Notes: a model not told the origin generated them from the sequence alone. Counted from the stretch's first letter, positions 1-9,652 are shown. The stretch: DNA of 64,000 nucleotides from Arsenophonus melophagi (GCA_032378655.1 JAVYJS010000006.1:23030-87029); one strand, 5' to 3'. Translations and numbers: made by a program.

Positions 1-1072
1 TCCTGCAATCACTGCTGAGCAGTTAAAACAGCTGGCTATTGGCATCAATAGCTGGAAAATTGTTTTTTTTAATGGACGTCTTATGCCTACACTAAGCAGT
101 GATCACTTTGGTCCTTATAAAATCCAAATGATGGACTCGCTAGCTCAGCTTCCGGAGCCTATCATCAATGATGAAATATTTCTCTATTTAACTGAAAGTT
201 TAGCTGCTCAACCCTTATTAATTAAACTAGCCGCTAATCATCAGGTAGAAAGCCCACTGTATATCTTAAATATTACTTCTGGAGCAGAACGTAGTGAATG
301 TGTTAACATGAGTTACTATCGCTATCATGTAGATATTGGAGTTAATTGCCAATCACACATTATAGAACATTTTATTTCGATGGATGATACACCGCATCTA
401 ACAGGTAGCCGGTTAACTGCAAATATCGGTAATAATAGCCATTTTAATCATATTAAACTCAGCGCTGAAAATAACCTCAGTAACCATTTTGCTTATAATG
501 ATATATTATCAGGCTATAATACACAAATAAAAAGTAGTTGTATTTTTATAGGTTCAGCATTACTTTGCCACAATACCAGTGTAAAATTAAATGGGTCATG
601 CAGCAATTTAACACTAAATAGTTTATCGATACCACACGATAGTGAAATTGTCGATAATAGAACGTATATTGAGCATAATCATCCATATTGTGGAAGTCGT
701 CAATTACATAAAACGATCGCACTAGATGAAAGTAAAGCCATTTTTACTGGCATGGTCAAAGTTTTACCAGTATCGGTTAAAACCGATAGTAAAATAACAC
801 ATAACAGTTTGTTATTAGGCAAATATGCAGAAACTCATACTAAACCGCAATTAGAGATTTATGCTGACGATGTTAAGTGTAGTCATGGTGCTACAGTAGG
901 TTTTATAAATGATGAGCAACTATTTTATTTATGTTCACGGGGTATTCCTATAGATAATGCAAAACATATGATCATCATAGCTTTTGCAGTTGAAATCATC
1001 AAGGCCATTGATGATGAAGTTGTAAGCAATAAGATAATGAATATTATTCAGCAGCGCCTGACAGGAACTTAA
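1..1072 (+). CDS. sufD: SufD, Fe-S cluster assembly scaffold subunit (5' end outside window)
   Basis: SufD is the partner of SufB and SufC in the SufBC2D scaffold complex that builds Fe-S clusters in the cytoplasm. The reading frame is already open at base 2, so the gene begins before the window; the first ATG, at base 83, is internal. The stretch around residues reading HNTSVKLNG, SRQLHKTI, KPQLEIYADDVKCSHGATVG and the C-terminal AFAVEIIKAI matches E. coli SufD closely. Only one base separates its stop from the sufS start, which indicates translational coupling in a sufABCDSE-type operon. An 8-bp inverted repeat with a 2-nt loop (771-788) lies over residues that differ from E. coli. Family assignment is secure; the missing N-terminus is simply a window edge. 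Confidence 0.95.
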   Translation, partial: PAITAEQLKQLAIGINSWKIVFFNGRLMPTLSSDHFGPYKIQMMDSLAQLPEPIINDEIFLYLTESLAAQPLLIKLAANHQVESPLYILNITSGAERSECVNMSYYRYHVDIGVNCQSHIIEHFISMDDTPHLTGSRLTANIGNNSHFNHIKLSAENNLSNHFAYNDILSGYNTQIKSSCIFIGSALLCHNTSVKLNGSCSNLTLNSLSIPHDSEIVDNRTYIEHNHPYCGSRQLHKTIALDESKAIFTGMVKVLPVSVKTDSKITHNSLLLGKYAETHTKPQLEIYADDVKCSHGATVGFINDEQLFYLCSRGIPIDNAKHMIIIAFAVEIIKAIDDEVVSNKIMNIIQQRLTGT

Positions 1073-1073
1073 T

Positions 1074-2330
1074 ATGGCATTTTCCATAGCATCAATTCGC
1101 AATGATTTTCCAATTCTGTCAGAAAAAATTAATGATAGACAGTTAGTTTATTTAGATAGTGCCGCTAGTGCACAAAAACCAATACAAGTGATTGAAAAAG
1201 AAAGACAGTTTCTTCTGCATCACTATGCAGCGGTACATAGAGGAATCCATCACTTAAGCAATAATGCTACTACTACAATAGAAAATATTCGCCAACAAGT
1301 CGCTGACTTTATCCATGCTGCTAATGCAGAAGAAATTATTTTTGTTAAAGGAACCACTGAAGGGATCAATTTAATTGCCAATAGTTATGGACGCTGTTTT
1401 ATCCAATCAGGCGATAATATTATTATTAGCCAAATGGAACATCACTCCAACATCGTGCCTTGGCATCTACTTGCTAGGCAAATTGGTTTTAATATTCGTG
1501 TATTACCTATTGATCATAATGGAAAACTAATGTTTGATCGATTAGATATGCTAATCGATAGCCGCACTCGATTACTGGCTTTTACACATATGTCCAATGT
1601 ATTAGGAACTGTTAATCCAGCAAAAACAGTTATTTCCTATGCGCGTCAATGCGCAGCACAAAAAGCAGCTAAATTACATATTTTGCTTGATGGCGCCCAA
1701 AGTATTATGCATCAAATGCTTGATGTGCAAGATTTAGATTGTGATTTTTATGTTTTTTCTGGCCATAAATTATATGGCCCTACTGGTATTGGTGTTTTAT
1801 ATGGAAAAAAGAAATTATTAAATGAGTTACCTCCTTGGGAAGGAGGTGGAGGCATGATTAATCAAGTCAGTATGACATTATCGGCAACATCAAAAATAAA
1901 TATTAGCTATACAGAAGTTCCTTGGCGATTTGAAGCAGGAACACCAAATATTGTTGGTATTATTGGTTTAGGTGAGGCATTACGTTATATTAATAACATT
2001 GGTTATGAACAAATATCTGCTCATGAAACTTCATTAATTCAATATGCTATACATCGTTTAAGTACGATAAATTCCTTATGCCTTTACGGTCCAGATACAC
2101 GAAAAGGGGTTATTGCTTTTAATTTAGGTGATCATCATGCTTATGATGTTGGCAGTTTTTTGAATAATTATGCTATTGCTATACGCACAGGTCACCATTG
2201 TGCATTACCATTGATGGATTTTTATCAAGTACCAGCAATGTGTCGAGCGTCCATAGCTATTTACAATACTAAAGAAGAGATTGATATTTTGGTTGAAAAA
2301 TTACAACATATTGAAAAATTACTTGGTTAA
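1074..2330 (+). CDS. sufS: SufS, PLP-dependent cysteine desulfurase
   Basis: SufS removes sulfur from L-cysteine as a persulfide and hands it to SufE for Fe-S cluster assembly. The 418-residue product has the class V aminotransferase fold features: a PLP-binding lysine in SGHKLYGPTGIGVLYGKK, the active-site region THMSNVLGT, and the catalytic cysteine near the C-terminus in RTGHHCALPLM. Length and sequence agree with the E. coli enzyme of about 406 residues. The start is the ATG one base after the sufD stop. It lies between sufD and sufE, as in the E. coli operon, and nothing suggests loss of function. Confidence 0.96.
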   Translation: MAFSIASIRNDFPILSEKINDRQLVYLDSAASAQKPIQVIEKERQFLLHHYAAVHRGIHHLSNNATTTIENIRQQVADFIHAANAEEIIFVKGTTEGINLIANSYGRCFIQSGDNIIISQMEHHSNIVPWHLLARQIGFNIRVLPIDHNGKLMFDRLDMLIDSRTRLLAFTHMSNVLGTVNPAKTVISYARQCAAQKAAKLHILLDGAQSIMHQMLDVQDLDCDFYVFSGHKLYGPTGIGVLYGKKKLLNELPPWEGGGGMINQVSMTLSATSKINISYTEVPWRFEAGTPNIVGIIGLGEALRYINNIGYEQISAHETSLIQYAIHRLSTINSLCLYGPDTRKGVIAFNLGDHHAYDVGSFLNNYAIAIRTGHHCALPLMDFYQVPAMCRASIAIYNTKEEIDILVEKLQHIEKLLG

Positions 2331-2361
2331 TCTGTTTTAAATTACACAAAAAGGTGAAATG

Positions 2362-2799
2362 ATGTCATCATTACCTGATGAAGATAAATTATTGAAAAAT
2401 TTTGCACGTCTTCAAAACTGGGAAGAACGATATCTATATTTAATTGAATTAGGAGAAAAATTATCACCATTAAGTGATCAAGAAAAACAAACACAAAATC
2501 AAGTTTCTGGTTGTCAAAGCCAGGTTTGGCTTTTTATGGAGCTAGAAAGTGATAAACGTATTAGGATCTCTGGTGATAGCGATGCAGCTATTGTGAAAGG
2601 ATTAATTGCATTATTAATGATAATTTTTAGAAATAAAACTGGACAAGAAATACTCACTACAGATAGTAGAACTTTTTTTCAAAAGTTATCATTAGAACAA
2701 CATTTAACGCCATCAAGAACTCAAGGATTGCATGCTATGATTAGAACAATTCATCACCGAGCTTATAAATTAACGAATGAAGCAATTCTCTGCAAATAG
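2362..2799 (+). CDS. sufE: SufE, sulfur acceptor for SufS
   Basis: SufE accepts the persulfide sulfur from SufS and passes it to the SufBCD scaffold. The acceptor cysteine is in the motif SGCQSQVW, and the C-terminal part QHLTPSRTQGLHAMI is characteristic of the family. Two ATG codons are adjacent (2359 and 2362). The second is chosen because it gives MSSLPDEDK, which aligns with the E. coli N-terminus, and is better spaced from the AAGGTG ribosome binding site at 2351. It is the last gene of the suf cluster; an 11-bp hairpin follows about 40 bases downstream. Confidence 0.93.
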   Translation: MSSLPDEDKLLKNFARLQNWEERYLYLIELGEKLSPLSDQEKQTQNQVSGCQSQVWLFMELESDKRIRISGDSDAAIVKGLIALLMIIFRNKTGQEILTTDSRTFFQKLSLEQHLTPSRTQGLHAMIRTIHHRAYKLTNEAILCK

Positions 2800-2838
2800 T
2801 AATTCAGTACTTACATTGATATAATGTTTGATAAACAA

Positions 2839-2865
2839 ATTCCTCTTCTTGATCAGAAGAGGAAT
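2839..2865. repeat. Inverted repeat, 11-bp arms, 5-nt loop, after sufE
   Basis: Perfect arms 2839-2849 and 2855-2865 around TGATC. It is 40 bases past the sufE stop, so it could act as a 3' end of the suf transcript. No T-run follows on the plus strand, so classical intrinsic termination is not supported. Confidence 0.8.
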
Positions 2866-3313
2866 AAATAAGAAGAAGAAGAGTAAATGTGTCGTATTAT
2901 CAGATCTACATTGCTAGTGTTCATTTTGATATTGAGTTATGGGTGAGTTCTAGCTGCTTTCATTGCATATTTATGGGTATGTAAGCATCTTTTACTTTAA
3001 TCCAAATACAGTGCGTGACTTATGAATTAAGAAGTCACTCATTTTCTAAATGAGTTTCTGAAAGCTCTAGTATCAAAATTCATCTAAAATAAGTCTTAAG
3101 AATTCTAAATATCCTATTTGATATGGATAATATATAGGAATATTTTATTTTAAAAAGTGAATTTATCATTACTTAGATACTGATGATAGTATGATTAGTA
3201 TAAAAATAGTTATATGCAATCAATAAAAATGTATATGGAGGAGTACTTCATGCATTGCCCCAATTTTTAATTGAATACGATCTAATTATTTAGATAATCT
3301 ACGCATATTGTTA

Positions 3314-3359
3314 TGTGCATGTTAATTAACATGCACAACTTCACCTTAATTAAGGTGAA
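3314..3359. repeat. Two perfect loopless palindromes side by side (24 bp and 20 bp)
   Basis: Bases 3314-3337 form a 24-bp perfect palindrome centred on TTAATTAA, and 3340-3359 a 20-bp one also centred on TTAATTAA, only two bases apart. The arm sequences differ outside the shared centre, so this is not a tandem duplication. Confidence 0.9.
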
Positions 3360-3549
3360 CAACAGTACACAACCTTTCATATCATTTTATCATTAATCGG
3401 TTATATCATGTTATGGTTGGAATATTGTAGGCCTAACTGTTAACAATAGTTATTGTTGAACAACTTGCTAAGTAAAGCAAGTATCCAAATTAAGCCAGTG
3501 CAGTGTTGCAGTGCAATGTTGGAGTGCTTATTCGATTAATCACCTTTAG

Positions 3550-3584
3550 ATTTATTTACGCTAAATAAGTTAGCGTAAATAAAT
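3550..3584. repeat. Inverted repeat, 14-bp arms, 7-nt loop
   Basis: Perfect arms 3550-3563 and 3571-3584 with loop AATAAGT, in noncoding DNA about 120 bases beyond the pykF 3' end. Confidence 0.9.
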
Positions 3585-3608
3585 ATTGTACTATTCCTGC
3601 GAGCATTC

Positions 3609-3664
3609 TGAATGCAATGCATTAGTCTTATTTCTAAATAAATAAGACTAATGCATTGCATTCA
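3609..3664. repeat. Long inverted repeat, 25-bp perfect arms, 6-nt loop
   Basis: Arms 3609-3633 and 3640-3664 are exact reverse complements. It lies 40 bases beyond the pykF stop codon on the pykF downstream side. There is no T-rich tail in either direction, so simple terminator function is doubtful. Confidence 0.95.
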
Positions 3665-3680
3665 AACATTGTATGAAATG

Positions 3681-3708
3681 TATAGTGTTCTTGTGAAAGA
3701 ACACTATA
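3681..3708. repeat. Inverted repeat, 12-bp arms, 4-nt loop, spanning the pykF stop codon
   Basis: Perfect arms 3681-3692 and 3697-3708 around GTGA. The pykF stop codon (3704-3706, minus strand) is inside one arm. It could fold in the pykF mRNA immediately at the end of translation; no U-run follows on the minus strand. Confidence 0.85.
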
Positions 3709-5116
3709 AAATATGAACAGACAAAGTATTTGTCGTACCACTGGGTACCAATGCACCTGAAACCATAATTAAGATGTCACCTTTTTCAGCAATATTGTTT
3801 TCTAAAGTCACTTGTTTACTAATACGATAGAAATTATCTGTAGAGTCAATTTCTGTAACTAAGTGTGGAATAACACCTTTCACTAACAATAATTGGCGAG
3901 CAGTTTCTTCATTGGTTGTTAATGCAAGGATCGGGGCTTTTGGAAAATATTTACGTACTGATTTTGCTGACTTACCTCCATAAGTTGCTACAATAATCAA
4001 TGGAGAGTGTAATTTTTCAGCCATTTCAACTGCACCACGGCAAACCGCTTCAGTAATACGTAATTTTTGATTGGTTATGCTATCATGAATGCGACTTGGC
4101 ATAACCTGATCAGTGCGCGCACAAATAGTAGCCATAATTTTGACGGCTTCGATCGGATATTTTCCTTTTGCGCTTTCTCCAGATAGCATAACTGCATCTG
4201 TGCCATCTAAGATTGCATTGGCTACATCACCAGCTTCTGCACGTGTTGGACGAGGGTTTTTAATCATTGAATCCAACATTTGGGTAGCAGTAATAACTAT
4301 TTTACGAGCAGAAACACATTTTTCAATCATCATTTTTTGGGCAAAAATAACTTCTTCAACAGGGATTTCTACACCAAGATCACCGCGTGCTACCATGATT
4401 CCATCAGAGGCTTCTAAAATTTCATCAAAATTGTTTAACCCTTCTTGATTTTCAATTTTAGATATAATTTGAATATTTTTACCGCCGTGCTTGGCTAGTT
4501 GATCACGTATTTCTTCTACATCAGTGCTTTTACGAATAAAAGAGGCAGCAATAAAATCAATGCCTTGATGACAACCAAAAATAAGATCTTGTTTATCTTT
4601 TTCTGCAAGTGCTGGCAAACTAATGGATACACCAGGCAAATTAATACTCTTATTTTCACCTAAATCGCCATTATTGAGTACTTTACAAAAGATATCACTA
4701 GCTGTAATCGATAAAACTTCCATACCGATTAATCCATCATCAACTAGAATTGTATTCCCTGGATGCAGATCACCCGGTAAACCAGAGTAGGTTATAGCGA
4801 CACGATCTTTATTGCCAATTACTGAGATATCAGTAGTAAAAGTAAAATTTTGTCCAGCAATTAATGCTACATCCTTGCTTTCAGCAAGCCGCATTGTTCG
4901 GATCTCTGGACCTTTGGTATCTAATAATATAGCGGCTTGCTGTTTGTGTTGACTGCAAACAGCACGAAGATTTTTAATGCGATAACTATGTTCTTTATGA
5001 TCACCATGAGAAAAATTTAATCTCATAACATTCATTCCAGCACTTAGCAATTGTGATAGCTTCTCTTTAGATTCCGTTTTTGGACCGATAGTACAAACAA
5101 TTTTAGTTTTTTTCAT
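3704..5116 (-). CDS. pykF: Pyruvate kinase I (fructose 1,6-bisphosphate-activated type)
   Basis: Converts phosphoenolpyruvate and ADP to pyruvate and ATP, the last step of glycolysis. The 470 residues match the length of E. coli PykF and are collinear with it from MKKTKIVCTIGPKT to the end TTNTLSVHIL. The catalytic core is intact: MNVMRLNFSHG near residue 32, DTKGPEIRT, the active-site block ISKIENQEGLNNFDEIL, VARGDLGVEIP and ATQMLDSMIKNPRPTRAE. The C-terminal regulatory domain ends with VSGALVPSGTTN. It reads opposite to suf. A 9-bp inverted repeat (4938-4964) falls in a variable stretch near residue 55. It is probably the only pyruvate kinase if the genome is reduced, which cannot be seen here. 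Confidence 0.97.
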   Translation of the reverse strand: MKKTKIVCTIGPKTESKEKLSQLLSAGMNVMRLNFSHGDHKEHSYRIKNLRAVCSQHKQQAAILLDTKGPEIRTMRLAESKDVALIAGQNFTFTTDISVIGNKDRVAITYSGLPGDLHPGNTILVDDGLIGMEVLSITASDIFCKVLNNGDLGENKSINLPGVSISLPALAEKDKQDLIFGCHQGIDFIAASFIRKSTDVEEIRDQLAKHGGKNIQIISKIENQEGLNNFDEILEASDGIMVARGDLGVEIPVEEVIFAQKMMIEKCVSARKIVITATQMLDSMIKNPRPTRAEAGDVANAILDGTDAVMLSGESAKGKYPIEAVKIMATICARTDQVMPSRIHDSITNQKLRITEAVCRGAVEMAEKLHSPLIIVATYGGKSAKSVRKYFPKAPILALTTNEETARQLLLVKGVIPHLVTEIDSTDNFYRISKQVTLENNIAEKGDILIMVSGALVPSGTTNTLSVHIL

Positions 5117-5310
5117 GAAAAAATTAATCTATAGCAGAATATTATGCATTAATGACGGTATTATATTAACTTTTATTTCGATTCAAGTAATGATACGCTG
5201 TAATAAATAGTCCAATTTACTAGCATTTTAAAAATGAAGCAAGCAAAATTAAGTATAAATATCATACTTGATTGTGATAATTGATAAAATTAGTTCTTGA
5301 TTTACTAAGA

Positions 5311-5337
5311 TTGTTATTAATGATACATTAATAACAA
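5311..5337. repeat. Inverted repeat, 12-bp arms, 3-nt loop
   Basis: Perfect arms 5311-5322 and 5326-5337 around ATA, about 200 bases upstream of pykF. Confidence 0.85.
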
Positions 5338-5387
5338 CTATGCGTCATTAATATCACGCTTTTCTATAAACAGAAAAGTAATATACT

Positions 5388-5415
5388 TATATATTACTAA
5401 TATTAGTAATATATA
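5388..5415. repeat. Perfect 28-bp palindrome without loop
   Basis: The two 14-bp halves 5388-5401 and 5402-5415 are exact reverse complements. It is almost entirely A and T, so chance is less remote than for the GC-containing examples. Confidence 0.8.
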
Positions 5416-5620
5416 CTAATAAGTAACGATCTTTGTAAATTTTATTGGAAATGACAAAATTAGACTTTAAGGATTCATTTCAGCATAGTAAAGTACTATG
5501 TCAAGTATGATTTTATGTTTTCAAAATGTCTGTATAATCGCCTGTACAGGTAATATCACCGTATCAATCTTATCGAAGGTAAGATTGACGGCAACTGATC
5601 ATACAATGATTTTTAGAGCA

Positions 5621-5661
5621 TACCATTATTTTTTTAAAATCATTAAAATAAAATAATGGTA
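5621..5661. repeat. Inverted repeat, 12-bp arms, 17-nt loop
   Basis: Perfect arms 5621-5632 and 5650-5661. Its loop is longer than that of most inverted repeats in this window. Confidence 0.75.
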
Positions 5662-5975
5662 TTACACACTGGCTGCCATATACTCGACTAAAGAAATTAT
5701 TACCATAATCGCAATACATTGAACTATGATTAGTATAGTGGATAGGCTTAATGTATAAATAGCGAGTATCTCATGTAACTTTAGATCTATTAAGTAATTT
5801 TACAATGATTAGTCAGCATATAAAACAATGAGCACATAATAAATTCCTCAGTGAATGCAGACGATAAACTTTTGAAGTTTATCTCAGTAAAACTGGTTTA
5901 TTCAATGTTAAAATCATGGGGTAGTTTATAAAGACTCAACAAAAAATTTTTTATAATTTTAAAGATAATAATTTA

Positions 5976-6554
5976 TTATAATAAATTCTGTTCGACGAAT
6001 TTCCAGTTAACAAGCCCCCAAAAATTTTTTAAATATTCTGCTCGAACATTACGATAATCAATATAGTATGCATGCTCCCACATATCTACAGTCAGCAATG
6101 GCTTATCATCACCGTTAATTGGCGTTTCTGCATTTGATGTATTAATAATAGAAAGTTGTTCAGTTGGCTGCTTTACCAACCATGTCCAGCCTGAACCAAA
6201 ACTTTTACTTGCTGTATCAGTAAACTGCTTCTTGAATGTTTCAAAACTCTGAAAATATTTATTAATTTCCTTAGCTATTTTACCTGTTGGCTCACCGCCA
6301 GAATTAGGTGCTAGACAATTCCAATAAAAGGTATGATTCCATACTTGAGCAGCATTGTTAAAAATCAATCCTTGCGTCGTTTTTATAATTTCTTCTAATG
6401 TTTTTTCTTCAAAGTTAGTATCTTTAATTAGATTATTCAGATTATTAACATAAGCACTATGATGTTTACCATAGTGGTACTCTAGTGTTTCTTCAGAAAG
6501 AAACGGCTCTAAAGCATTTTTAGCATAAGGTAACAATGGTAATTGGAAAGACAT
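5976..6554 (-). CDS. sodB: Iron superoxide dismutase
   Basis: Dismutates superoxide to oxygen and hydrogen peroxide in the cytoplasm. The 192 residues match E. coli SodB in length. Metal ligands are visible in order: His in EYHYGKHH near residue 27, His in WNHTFYWN near 74, Asp in the C-terminal DMWEHAYYIDYRN block, and the His of that block. The glutamine in NNAAQVWNH is that of the iron form. An AAGGAG ribosome binding site precedes the ATG. In E. coli sodB is also near grxD and rnt. It is transcribed divergently from grxD across a 245-base gap. Confidence 0.97.
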   Translation of the reverse strand: MSFQLPLLPYAKNALEPFLSEETLEYHYGKHHSAYVNNLNNLIKDTNFEEKTLEEIIKTTQGLIFNNAAQVWNHTFYWNCLAPNSGGEPTGKIAKEINKYFQSFETFKKQFTDTASKSFGSGWTWLVKQPTEQLSIINTSNAETPINGDDKPLLTVDMWEHAYYIDYRNVRAEYLKNFWGLVNWKFVEQNLL

Positions 6555-6799
6555 TGCACAGACTCCTTGTTAATTTGCGTTATGCAAGCTGTTTAATAAA
6601 CAAAATATAACCGTATTGTAATTAACCTTTTCCTATAGATCACTTACTAGTTATAATGAACTCATTTTATAAAATGATATTCATACATACTAATGATAGC
6701 AGGAAAAGATTGTCAAGTATTGATATAAAATGGTATTTTCCAAATGTTAAATACGTGTAGTGCAAAATACTAAATTTACTTTCATGTAAGGAAGGAACA
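6555..6799. promoter_or_regulatory. Divergent promoter region between sodB and grxD
   Basis: The 245-base gap must contain promoters for both genes because they point away from each other. A 16-bp perfect palindrome lies at 6662-6677. No clear Fur or IscR site could be recognised by eye, and the exact promoters are not assigned. Confidence 0.5.
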
Positions 6800-7153
6800 A
6801 TGACGACAATAGAAAAAATTGAACATCAGATAAACAAAAATCCTATTTTGTTGTATATGAAAGGCTCCCCTAAATTTCCAAGTTGTGGTTTTTCAGCTCA
6901 GGCAGTTCAAGCTCTTTCTGCTTGTGGTGAACGTTTTGCTTATGTAGATATTTTAAAAAATCCAGATATTCGCAGCGAGTTACCTAAATATGCAAACTGG
7001 CCAACATTTCCTCAATTATGGATTGATGGCGAACTCATTGGAGGTTGTGATATTATTATGGAAATATATCGGAATGGTGAATTGCAGAAATTAGTCGCTA
7101 CAATTGCCGATAAATATCGTTCTTCAGAGCAGAAGAACAAGAATAATGAATAA
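6800..7153 (+). CDS. grxD: Monothiol glutaredoxin GrxD (Grx4)
   Basis: Monothiol glutaredoxins carry or sense [2Fe-2S] clusters with glutathione. The CGFS active site is present in KFPSCGFSAQA near residue 30, with the glutathione-binding WPTFPQLW and GGCDI motifs downstream. At 117 residues it is full length. A strong ribosome binding site AAGGAAGGA precedes the ATG. It is convergent with rnt, with a 52-base gap. Retention with the suf genes fits a role in Fe-S handling. Confidence 0.96.
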   Translation: MTTIEKIEHQINKNPILLYMKGSPKFPSCGFSAQAVQALSACGERFAYVDILKNPDIRSELPKYANWPTFPQLWIDGELIGGCDIIMEIYRNGELQKLVATIADKYRSSEQKNKNNE

Positions 7154-7205
7154 TATCCATAAAATAATTATCAGGAAGTAAATTATATATTAGCACTGTC
7201 TGAGA

Positions 7206-7850
7206 TTATTGATTAGTTTTTAAAGGCCATCCGCCTAGTTTTTTCCATTTATTAACAATCTTACAAAATAATAATGCTGTTCTTTCAGTATCATAAAGAG
7301 CGCCATGTGCCTGTTTGCCGTCAAATGGGATTCCTGCTGTATAACAAGCTTTAGCTAAAATTGTTTGTCCAAAAACTAGTCCACTGAGTGCTGCAGTATC
7401 AAAAGTAGTAAAAGGATGAAACGGATTATGTTTTAGATGTGCTCGTTTGGCAGCGGCCATTATAAAACTATGATCAAAATTGGCATTGTGAGCAACCATA
7501 ATTGCCCGATTGCAATTATTATTTTTCATACCTCTTCTAATTAGTTGAAAGATGGTAAGTAAGGCACTATATTCATCAATAGTCTTACGTAAAGGATTAC
7601 TTAGATCAATACCAGTAAAAGCAAGAGCAGTTGTTTCTATATTTGCACCGGAAAAAGGCGTGATATGGAAATTATGTTTTGCATCAATCTCTAACCAACC
7701 TTCTTGATCCATTTTTAATGTTATCGTCGCTATTTCTAATAGCGCATCTTGCTGTGCATTAAATCCACCGGTTTCTACATCTATCACAACAGGATAGTAA
7801 CCTCGAAAACGCTTTGCCAACGTATTAGCATCATTTTTTTTATTAGACAT
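7206..7850 (-). CDS. rnt: Ribonuclease T (tRNA and small RNA 3'-end exonuclease)
   Basis: RNase T trims 3' ends of tRNA, 5S rRNA and other small RNAs. It is a DEDDh exonuclease; the acidic pair is in VIDVETGGF, the third acidic residue in HNANFDHSF, and the histidine and last aspartate in QAHGALYDTERTA. At 214 residues it is the length of the E. coli enzyme. In E. coli rnt is near grxD and sodB, so the local order is kept with genes such as lhr missing. Confidence 0.96.
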   Translation of the reverse strand: MSNKKNDANTLAKRFRGYYPVVIDVETGGFNAQQDALLEIATITLKMDQEGWLEIDAKHNFHITPFSGANIETTALAFTGIDLSNPLRKTIDEYSALLTIFQLIRRGMKNNNCNRAIMVAHNANFDHSFIMAAAKRAHLKHNPFHPFTTFDTAALSGLVFGQTILAKACYTAGIPFDGKQAHGALYDTERTALLFCKIVNKWKKLGGWPLKTNQ

Positions 7851-7955
7851 TTATTTAAGTTGTTTACTTAGTAAAAGATATGAAGATTTTACGTTAAATT
7901 TTAGATAAAATGCATTGCATTGGCTGCAATATAGAAAAGGTGTAGATATTTTTAA

Positions 7956-8010
7956 ATTAAAACTAAAAACTCTTCTATCTCAAGAAGATAGAAGAGTTTT
8001 TAGTTTTAAT
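7956..8010. repeat. Long inverted repeat, 25-bp perfect arms, 5-nt loop
   Basis: Arms 7956-7980 and 7986-8010 are exact reverse complements around CAAGA, about 100 bases upstream of rnt. The long arms would give a stable hairpin in DNA or RNA. Confidence 0.95.
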
Positions 8011-8396
8011 GCTGTCTATTATATAGAATATAGATCTTTTACGTGCAATTTTCATTGCAAGAAACTTCTAATAAAGGTTGCAAACCTAACTGCATTATTG
8101 AATGCCTGAATATACTATTAAATGTATCTACAATACTTTTAACTTTAGTTAAAGTACCTAAAAGGCGTTTTCATTGCGTTATATTTAACAAAATATTATG
8201 AGTTCATGATACAATACATATTTTAGAATTTTAATTCTGTATAAAATTTATACTGTCATCGTAAAAGTAAAGTAAACACTAAAGAAAACACTTAAAATAG
8301 TATGAAGTAGGTACTAATAAGCTGTTTATATGTTAAACAGCATCTGTCTATAACACAAATAAATAAAATGTTCACTTTACTATTATTTTCTTTCAG

Positions 8397-8432
8397 ACAA
8401 TTTATGGTTAATTAATATTAACCATAAATTGT
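8397..8432. repeat. Inverted repeat, 16-bp arms, 4-nt loop
   Basis: Perfect arms 8397-8412 and 8417-8432 around TAAT, in deep spacer DNA far from any gene. Confidence 0.92.
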
Positions 8433-8630
8433 GTGTGTTTTAATGTTTAGTATTATTGAGTAATAATCTCTTTATATTAACTGTATAAGTTTTTATTTAT
8501 TTAACTTTATTGCTTATATCAATAGTATTGTACCGTACAATTGCCATGATATTCTAAATTTAGAAAACATCTTTTAAAAAAATCACTCATTATTCATTAG
8601 CTTTATTTACACTCAGTCATTGTGTAACTT

Positions 8631-8674
8631 GATTATTTTATATTTCATATTTATATATGAAATATAAAATAATC
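8631..8674. repeat. Inverted repeat, 20-bp arms, 4-nt loop
   Basis: Perfect arms 8631-8650 and 8655-8674 around TTAT. The sequence is nearly all A/T, but 20 matched pairs remain unlikely by chance. Confidence 0.92.
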
Positions 8675-9447
8675 TATAAAATTTAACTTAATAAATACTT
8701 GTAATAAAATTTTATAAATAAGTGAATGTACTAACAATATAATATAAATTTATATGTATCACTGCTTACTAAGCAAGTATATATTAGTACATGGAAATGG
8801 ATTTATATTTATGGGTTATTACTTATAATATCATAAGTAACGTTCTGATCTTTCGTACCTCAATCATGTCTAATTGACATTACCTAAAACAAATTTAGTA
8901 ACATAAAATAGTATACTTATTATATAGGTTAATGATTTTAGTTAAAAAAACAAAATAGGCTTCATTATGCATGACACCTAATGAGTTAGGTGAACTGAAT
9001 ATTATGAATAAAAGGATTACTATAATCCTAATAAATAGTATTTGTAAATACTTTAATACCGTAGCTGCTAATGATTTAAATTTATCTGATATTGACTATT
9101 GGAGTTATATTAACGAGGAGAAGTCGTAACATTATGTCTGTTGCTCCTAATAGATGCATATACTTAACTATGACAGTTACATGTTTTTCAATATGAAAAA
9201 ATTATTTATATCCAACCTAATTTCCAACTAAAACATTTTGATTTGTTGAGTAGTACTAAACATGGTATCAGTAATGTACGCTTAAATTGTAGCTATAATT
9301 TTAAGAAAATTTTCTTCTTACTCATAAAATATATCATCCAATAATTAACTAAGAATTGTGTTGATCTAATGCGCTAATTAACTGTAATATACGATTGTAC
9401 TTTGTATGTATTTATCTTGTTTAGTAGTATAAACTTGCTCAAAATAG

Positions 9448-9471
9448 ACTGCCTGTATTTATACAGGCAGT
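9448..9471. repeat. Inverted repeat, 11-bp arms, 2-nt loop
   Basis: Perfect arms 9448-9458 and 9461-9471 around TT; relatively GC-rich for the spacer (CTGCCTG/CAGGCAG). Confidence 0.85.
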
Positions 9472-9652
9472 TAAATCTACCATGGTAACAATACCACCAA
9501 AATCTACTTTAAATGAAGATTGCTTTTCAAAGCTCATACACAATATAAAAAAATAATTCTGAATATACATGAAATCGTCATTGATTTTTATCATGATCAC
9601 TGAATATTTGAAGTAATAGCAACATTCATTTAATTTTTAAAAATCTAATATA

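Larger units (their letters stand above)
2800..3703. other. Noncoding spacer between sufE and pykF, rich in palindromes
   Basis: About 900 bases without a convincing gene. In E. coli ldtE and lpp lie here; I see no recognisable trace of either. It holds inverted repeats at 2839-2865, 3037-3055, 3314-3337, 3340-3359, 3442-3457, 3463-3482, 3550-3584, 3609-3664 and 3681-3708, with the density rising towards the pykF stop codon. A 19-codon hydrophobic reading frame (2887-2946) preceded by a purine-rich stretch is the only coding candidate, and it is weak. Confidence 0.7.
5117..5975. other. Noncoding spacer between pykF and sodB with several hairpins
   Basis: About 860 bases with no gene-like frame. 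Inverted repeats: 5311-5337, 5388-5415, 5564-5588, 5621-5661 and 5863-5883, plus minor ones. The part next to pykF (5117-5180) must hold the pykF promoter, but I cannot point to convincing -35/-10 boxes. The part next to 5975 is the sodB 3' side, and includes an A6T6 stretch at 5941-5952. Confidence 0.65.

Noticed and set aside
7915..8109. 64-codon open frame between rnt and pdxH
   Set aside because: It runs through both arms of a 55-base inverted repeat, has no ribosome binding site and resembles no protein family I know.
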